This document shows, in pieces, positions 43,275-47,159 of a DNA stretch of 47,159 nucleotides. Source of the DNA: Phaeodactylibacter sp. (GTDB lineage Bacteria > Bacteroidota > Bacteroidia > Chitinophagales > Saprospiraceae); NCBI RefSeq assembly GCF_022763345.1, contig NZ_JALEGS010000114.1:1-47159 (forward strand). Direction: 5' to 3'. A model generated the notes under the pieces. That model saw nothing but the letters and a program-made list of their open reading frames with translations. It made no database searches and was not told where the DNA came from. The translations under genes and the position numbers were made by a program. Each line of letters begins with the position of its first letter. Position 1 is the stretch's first letter.

Positions 43275-44324
43275 ATGCTCGTATCAGTTGGTACGCGGGT
43301 GCGTTTGGTCCACTTGCGTGAAAACGGGGTTGTCACGGAGCTCCTCCATGAGGAGGGCATGGCAAAGGTACGCCTTGATGACGGGGATGAAATCCCGGTC
43401 TTCCTCGAGGATCTTTCCCGGCCCGACCCTGCACCTTCCAACAAACCGCCCGTAAAAGCCAAATTTGTGCCGGGCAAGCAGGATAAGGTGGAAACGCCTC
43501 CGGAGCGCCCGCCCATCGAAAGCCAGTACCTGATCATCAAGAGCAAAGGCATCCAACTGGCGTTTGACCCGCTGCCGGAGCCGGACGGACAAATCCGTCA
43601 ATACAACATTTATCTACTGAATGATACCCGGAACGACTACCTTTTTACCTTTGAGCTACAGCTTGATGGGCGCGTGGCGCACCGGGAAAACCACAAGATT
43701 GACCGCACCTCTTTTGTGCCGGTCGGACAGCTGCACTTCGACCAACTCAACGATGCCCCCACCGCGGTCGTCTCCTGCTGGCGCCTGACCACTTCCGGCA
43801 CCGGGCCAAAAACGGAAAAGACGCTGCGCATACGCCCCAAGCAGTTTTTCAAACGGACCAAAACAGCTCCCCTGCTCAACCGGAAAGTCCACCTGTTCCT
43901 CGTCTTCAGCCCGGACGAGGACCAGCAGCCAAAACAGACGGAAGCAGAAGACCTCAGGGATTACACCCGCAAAAACTCACGCCCGAAACCCGAGTGGCAG
44001 GACATCCGCACCCGCATGCCACATGAGGTATTGGAAATGGCTGAATTTATCCCGGAAATCGACCTCCACATCGAAGAGCTGCGCAGCGACTTTAAAAAGC
44101 TGAGCAATGCTGAAATCCTGCGCATACAGCTGTTCCACTTTGACCAGTATATGCGCAAGGCCATCCGTTTGGGAGTGGAGCGGGTGTTTATCATTCACGG
44201 GATCGGCAAGGGCAAGCTGCGGGATTCGATCGCGAGCCGGCTTATTCAGATGCCGGAGGTCCGCTCTTTTCGCAATGAGTACCACCACCGGTACGGGTAT
44301 GGGGCTACGGAGGTTATTTTCTAG
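43275..44324 (+). CDS. DUF2027 and Smr domain protein
   Basis: The 349-residue protein has an N-terminal SH3-like and DUF2027 region (VGTRVRLVHLRENGVVTELL, HLRE through ~190) and a C-terminal Smr domain (~265-345: IDLHIEELRSDFKKL, VERVFIIHGIGKGKLRDSI, HHRYGYGATEVIF). Smr domains nick or bind nucleic acids and are related to the C-terminus of MutS2. This arrangement is common in Bacteroidota, with unknown role. Confidence 0.92.
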   Translation: MLVSVGTRVRLVHLRENGVVTELLHEEGMAKVRLDDGDEIPVFLEDLSRPDPAPSNKPPVKAKFVPGKQDKVETPPERPPIESQYLIIKSKGIQLAFDPLPEPDGQIRQYNIYLLNDTRNDYLFTFELQLDGRVAHRENHKIDRTSFVPVGQLHFDQLNDAPTAVVSCWRLTTSGTGPKTEKTLRIRPKQFFKRTKTAPLLNRKVHLFLVFSPDEDQQPKQTEAEDLRDYTRKNSRPKPEWQDIRTRMPHEVLEMAEFIPEIDLHIEELRSDFKKLSNAEILRIQLFHFDQYMRKAIRLGVERVFIIHGIGKGKLRDSIASRLIQMPEVRSFRNEYHHRYGYGATEVIF

Positions 44325-44471
44325 CAGGCAGGCAGTGGAAAGTGCTGTTTTTTAAAGATACCAGATATTATCATCGGCCCGCTTACAAAGCCCTTACTGT
44401 AATCTGCCACTCATGCAAATGAGCTTCCAATAGCCCTATCTTTATTGGGTAGAACCCTACACCCTGTCAAA

Positions 44472-44607
44472 ATGGTACGTGAAGACCAAATTTACATCAA
44501 TGCCTCCTGTGAGGAAGTCTATCCATTTTTTGAGCGCACGGAGAAACATTACCTGGGCTGGCACCAGGAACACCTGCAATTTGAATGGCGCAAAGGAAAA
44601 GGGCTTG
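44472..44607 (+). pseudogene. SRPBCC-like hydrolase/cyclase, C-terminally truncated
   Basis: From ATG at 44472 the frame reads MVREDQIYINASCEEVYPFF, then HYLGWHQEHLQFEWRKGKG. This resembles the N-terminal part of SRPBCC-fold proteins of the DAPG-hydrolase type. About residue 45 the likeness stops and a hydrophobic unrelated stretch follows, with the frame ending at 44720. A whole SRPBCC protein has about 150-230 residues. The missing 3' part seems replaced by the promoter and start of the WYL gene. Confidence 0.45.
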
Positions 44608-44674
44608 GAGTGTTTATTTTCATTTTAACTACTTTAGTTGCCACGAAATCTATTGACATCAAAATGGTCTTACA

Positions 44675-45643
44675 ATGGCATCAAAAGGTCATGAATATAG
44701 TACTAAAAGCAGATTGCTAAAAGTCCTCCGTGCGGTTCAGGAACAACCGTACCGATACACAAAACGGGAATTAGCTGACCTTTATGGGGTCTCTGCTGAC
44801 ACCATAAAAAACGATTTTGAAGCGATCCGGAATACCGGGTTTGATCTTGACTATGACTCCAGCTACCGCTACGCTTTTGCGGCAGATAAACCCTTTGAAG
44901 ACCTCAAAGCCCTGCTGCAACTTAATGAGTCGGAACAGTTGCTATTGCTTAGGGCACTCAATCACATGGACAGCCCCTCCGAAAGAATTACGCAGCTCCA
45001 AAAGCGCCTCTCTAGTATTTTTGGCAACCGCCAGGATTACCCTGGGGCAGCAGATACCCCCAGGGCGGTGAGCACCCCAGGGCCGGAACATTGGCGGCGG
45101 CCTTACCTGACCAAATTTCAGCTGCTGCAGCAAGCGCAGGAGCAGAAAATACAGGTGGTGCTCCTTGGCTACCGCTCCTCCAACAGCAATGTGGTGTCTG
45201 ACCGCCGGGTGGAGCCTTTTCATACCCGGATAGAAGACGATACCGTACAGGCCTTTGACCTTGATAAGGAGGATACGCGCCACTTCCGTATCTCCCGCAT
45301 CAGGCGCATTCGGATGACGGATACCCACTGGACGCGCGAGGATGGGCACAAGGTGCTGGCCACTGATCCGTTCCGTATTGTAGATGATCAGCAAGTGCTG
45401 GTCCATCTTCGGTTGAAAGTAGGCGCCTACAACGAACTGGTGGAGCGTTACCCCCTGACCAAAGCCTACATTCAGGAAGATGCGCAACAGGAGAATGTAT
45501 ATGATTTCCAGTGCCGGGTCAACCATAAATTCTATGGGCTGACGAATTTCATCCTGGGCTTCCACCATCAGGTCATTGAGGTGATTGCACCGGAAGCACT
45601 CAAGCGGCATTTGGAACAGGAGCGGGAGCGGATGCGGTTTTAG
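44675..45643 (+). CDS. WYL-domain transcriptional regulator
   Basis: The 322-residue protein has an N-terminal HTH (~8-60: LLKVLRAVQEQPYRYTKREL, ADLYGVSADTIKNDFEAIRN), a WYL-type sensor (~130-225: QKIQVVLLGYRSSNSNVVSD, RVEPFHTRIEDDTVQAFDLD) and a WCX-like C-terminus. WYL regulators often sense nucleic acids or nucleotide signals and control defence genes. None are next to it apart from the toxin-antitoxin pair 120 bases further on, so the target is unknown. Confidence 0.9.
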   Translation: MASKGHEYSTKSRLLKVLRAVQEQPYRYTKRELADLYGVSADTIKNDFEAIRNTGFDLDYDSSYRYAFAADKPFEDLKALLQLNESEQLLLLRALNHMDSPSERITQLQKRLSSIFGNRQDYPGAADTPRAVSTPGPEHWRRPYLTKFQLLQQAQEQKIQVVLLGYRSSNSNVVSDRRVEPFHTRIEDDTVQAFDLDKEDTRHFRISRIRRIRMTDTHWTREDGHKVLATDPFRIVDDQQVLVHLRLKVGAYNELVERYPLTKAYIQEDAQQENVYDFQCRVNHKFYGLTNFILGFHHQVIEVIAPEALKRHLEQERERMRF

Positions 45644-45714
45644 ATGGCAAGGGGGTCGCTACAACTTTTCCTGACTGAAATTTGAATGCTCAATTTTTGA
45701 ACTAAGCTAAACAA

Positions 45715-45747
45715 ACACGTGTTGATTTTCCAAGTTTGAGCACGTGC
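45715..45747 (+). promoter_or_regulatory. Paired CACGTG palindromes before the toxin-antitoxin genes
   Basis: ACACGTGT (45715-45722) and GCACGTGC (45740-45747) are perfect palindromes whose centres are 25 bases apart, 18-50 bases before the antitoxin start. Paired palindromes at this place are typical of autoregulated toxin-antitoxin operons. Confidence 0.6.
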
Positions 45748-45764
45748 GTAAAAACAGAGATATA

Positions 45765-46022
45765 ATGAATACTAAGTTAACCCTGACGATTGAAAAAGAA
45801 GTCATAAAAATTGCAAAAGAGTACGCAAAAGATAAGGGGCAGAGTTTATCGGAGCTTGTTGAGAATTACTTTAAATTCATTACCGCTGAGCGAAGAGCTC
45901 CGGTAAAGCCCGATGAACTGTCGCCCAGGGTAAAAAGATTGAGGGGCATTATCAAAGCAGATCAGGAGATAGATTATAAGCAAACCCTCACCGAAGAACT
46001 CTTTAAAGCGTATGGCAAATAA
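45765..46022 (+). CDS. DUF6364-family antitoxin
   Basis: From ATG at 45765 the protein has 85 residues: a ribbon-helix-helix-like N-terminus (KLTLTIEKEVIKIAKEYAKD, KGQSLSELVENYFKFI) and a flexible C-terminus (SPRVKRLRGIIKADQEIDYK) that would bind the toxin. An in-frame start at 45744 overlaps the second palindrome. It overlaps the PIN gene by 11 bases, as in most type II toxin-antitoxin pairs. Confidence 0.85.
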   Translation: MNTKLTLTIEKEVIKIAKEYAKDKGQSLSELVENYFKFITAERRAPVKPDELSPRVKRLRGIIKADQEIDYKQTLTEELFKAYGK

Positions 46023-46461
46023 GATATTTATCGACGCCGATGTTGTGATTGATTTCTTTACCGATCGCTTGCCCTTTGCAAATCCGGCAAGTGAAATTTT
46101 TGAACTCAATGAGCGAGGAATCATACAGCTCTATTTATCAGCAGCAAGCATCAACAACATTTATTATACCGTCAGAAAGTTTTTGGGGCACAAAAACACC
46201 TTGCAGGTCATAGAAGCGTTAACGGAGATGACTGAAATCGTAGGGACGACGGAAAAAGAAATCCTACAGGCTTTAAAGAATGATTTCAAAGACTTCGAAG
46301 ACTCTATTCAATACTCTTGTGCTATAACCATCCCCGGGCTCGAAGCCATTTTGACCAGAAATGTAAAGGATTATGTCCGTTCGGAAATCGCGGTGCTCAC
46401 TCCGGAGCATTACCTGAAGACTATAGGTTTTCGATATTGGCCAGGTGGAACTGGGGGATGA
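46012..46461 (+). CDS. PIN-domain toxin (VapC-like)
   Basis: The 149-residue protein is a PIN-domain ribonuclease: acidic residues are visible in KIFIDADVVIDFFTDR (two Asp), FELNERGIIQLYLSAASINN and FKDFEDSIQYSCA (Glu/Asp). The natural end should be near LTPEHYLKTI. The following GFRYWPGGTGG is encoded in a small duplication (direct repeat at 46398 and 46464), so the C-terminus seems altered by about ten residues. The partner antitoxin is directly upstream. Confidence 0.88.
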   Translation: MANKIFIDADVVIDFFTDRLPFANPASEIFELNERGIIQLYLSAASINNIYYTVRKFLGHKNTLQVIEALTEMTEIVGTTEKEILQALKNDFKDFEDSIQYSCAITIPGLEAILTRNVKDYVRSEIAVLTPEHYLKTIGFRYWPGGTGG

Positions 46462-46493
46462 GGCACTCCGGAGCATTACCTGAAGACTATAGG
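46398..46493. repeat. 30-base direct duplication at the PIN gene end
   Basis: CACTCCGGAGCATTACCTGA (first 20 of 30 identical bases) starts at 46398 and again at 46464, 66 bases apart. The first copy codes for the PIN C-terminus and the second lies after the stop. Confidence 0.85.
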
Positions 46494-46742
46494 GGGGGAC
46501 GAAGCGTAAAGCCAGGGGAATATTTGTAATAGCCTCGCCATAATTTCACACTGCGCGGTAGACTCGAAGCAGGGATACTGAATTGTTGGATTATATACCC
46601 GGAGCGAAGTGGTTTGCTCCGATGTTGCAATCCACTTCTCAGCGTGAATGCTGACATTCAGTAGGTTTGCTGTGGCAAACCACTTAATCGTCAGTATAGA
46701 TTGCCATTCGCTTTACATCGTATGTTTTTTGTAGTATATTGC
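46494..46742. other. Gene-free stretch with repeats
   Basis: Between the duplication and the DUF433 gene there is no convincing gene. It holds the palindromic repeat (46606-46686) and the approach to the DUF433 promoter. Confidence 0.5.
46606..46686. repeat. Palindromic dispersed repeat, copy 2, with adjacent related hairpin
   Basis: GAAGTGGTTTGC (from 46606) and GCAATCCACTTC (to 46638) pair with one mismatch over a 9-base loop, like the copy at 91-123. It is followed by GAATG...CATTC and by GGTTTGC-TGTG-GCAAACC (46664-46681), which repeats the core GCAAACCACTT again. Confidence 0.75.
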
Positions 46743-46754
46743 TAGAATATTCTA
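46743..46754. promoter_or_regulatory. Palindrome before the DUF433 gene
   Basis: TAGAATATTCTA is a perfect 12-base palindrome 14 bases before the start codon, a likely autoregulatory site. Confidence 0.55.
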
Positions 46755-46768
46755 AGATACAACGAACC

Positions 46769-46999
46769 ATGGAATACAAAGACAGAATTACATTAGAGGC
46801 AGGGAAACGGAGCGGGCAACCTTGTATCCGAGGATTGCGAATGACGGTAGGGGATATTTTGAGTTATTTGGCGGCTGGCATGAGCCATGAAGAAGTTTTA
46901 GAAGATTTTCCTTATCTAGAAGAAGAAGATATTCTCGCCGCTTTAGCTTATGCAGCTGAAGAAATGAATAATACACTCGTTGTTAAAGCCGCAGCCTAA
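46769..46999 (+). CDS. DUF433 antitoxin-like protein
   Basis: The 76-residue protein begins MEYKDRITLEAGKRSGQPCI and continues GLRMTVGDILSYLAAGMSHE, EEDILAALAYAAEEM, the DUF433 winged-helix pattern. The family is usually the antitoxin of a DUF5615 PIN-like toxin gene placed directly after it. Here 160 bases follow without such a gene, so the partner is lost or lies beyond the window. Confidence 0.88.
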   Translation: MEYKDRITLEAGKRSGQPCIRGLRMTVGDILSYLAAGMSHEEVLEDFPYLEEEDILAALAYAAEEMNNTLVVKAAA

Positions 47000-47015
47000 A
47001 TAGACGACAACTACA

Positions 47016-47066
47016 CCCTACTTACTGTATATACCTAAAGTTATTTATAGTAAGTAGGGACTTACT
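47016..47066. other. Three-part switchable hairpin
   Basis: CCCTACTTACT (47016-47026) pairs perfectly with AGTAAGTAGGG (47049-47059). AGTAAGT (47049-47055) pairs equally well with ACTTACT (47060-47066). The two hairpins exclude each other because they share the middle arm. It follows the DUF433 gene by 17 bases. Confidence 0.65.
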
Positions 47067-47159
47067 CTACCCGATGGTTTTTAGAAGTACCCTCTGAAAT
47101 TGAAATTCGATCCTTTCCCACAGGGCTGTTATTAACTTGACAGCGGCTGTTTTAAACGC

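Noticed and set aside
46317..46529. Frame coding for repeated ALPEDYR segments
   Set aside because: The repetition comes from the 30-base duplication read out of frame inside the PIN gene.
1..47159. CRISPR array, tRNA, rRNA or insertion sequence
   Set aside because: No regularly spaced repeats, cloverleaf-like sequence, rRNA or transposase was found on either strand.

Overview
The window comes from a member of the Bacteroidota, most likely a marine Saprospiria/Lewinella-like heterotroph. This lineage is an inference. It rests on a T9SS type A sorting tail at 7942-9456, two carboxypeptidase-regulatory-fold TonB receptors, DUF6428 in the arsenic operon, several Uma2 genes, and promoters of the Bacteroidota form TTG/TTTG-N18..20-TAnnTTTG. 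I see no rRNA, tRNA, CRISPR array or transposase.

Layout. (1) 1-390: a palindromic repeat abutting a truncated DUF2809 gene. (2) 706-13654: a minus-strand uronic-acid polysaccharide utilisation locus, with a TonB receptor, a secreted beta-helix protein, a GH2 beta-glucuronidase-like enzyme, two GH28 proteins, an (alpha/alpha)6 hydrolase-like protein and an enolase-superfamily enzyme. A LacI regulator is divergent, and no SusD is present. The enzymes probably debranch and cut a galacturonate/glucuronate-containing glycan outside the cell or in the periplasm. (3) 13728-16173: a three-gene signalling operon of lipoprotein, ECF sigma factor and a protein with an inner-membrane helix, a long linker and a C-terminal beta-barrel. 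This resembles the dual membrane-spanning anti-sigma factors described in Bacteroides. (4) 16453-19039: an arsenic operon (arsR, DUF6428, arsC, ACR3) with two matching palindromic operators. (5) 19169-29000: a mixed block with three Uma2 genes, a Kef-type antiporter, fasciclin and TPR proteins, Dps, SLC13 and MFS transporters, and a small membrane protein under a very long palindrome. (6) 29065-34131: dabA and dabB, the DAC inorganic-carbon transporter, with a divergent LysR gene whose promoter encloses a 6-5-6 palindrome. (7) 34119-39302: rlmI, a BioD-like/DRTGG ATPase, an acyl-CoA ligase and a ketosynthase III that lacks the usual His and Asn. (8) 39450-42470: a TonB receptor divergent from an unlisted 49-residue Lys/Cys-rich protein. 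(9) 42564-45643: a methyltransferase, a DUF2027-Smr protein, a truncated SRPBCC fragment and a WYL regulator. (10) 45700-47159: an AT-richer tail with a DUF6364/PIN toxin-antitoxin pair, a DUF433 antitoxin-like gene, a short direct duplication, a second copy of the palindromic repeat and a three-part switchable hairpin.

The most interesting points are: the sigma/lipoprotein/dual-membrane module; the SusD-less uronate locus with altered GH28 active sites; the ketosynthase III with Cys kept but His to Thr and Asn to Tyr; the 18-bp-arm palindrome over the -33 box of a four-helix membrane protein; the Lys/Cys-rich small protein; and the repeat that ends exactly where DUF2809 homology begins. Start sites were moved to internal ATGs where a signal peptide, family alignment or promoter position required it. 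All database-style assignments are from recognition of the protein sequences, not from searches.
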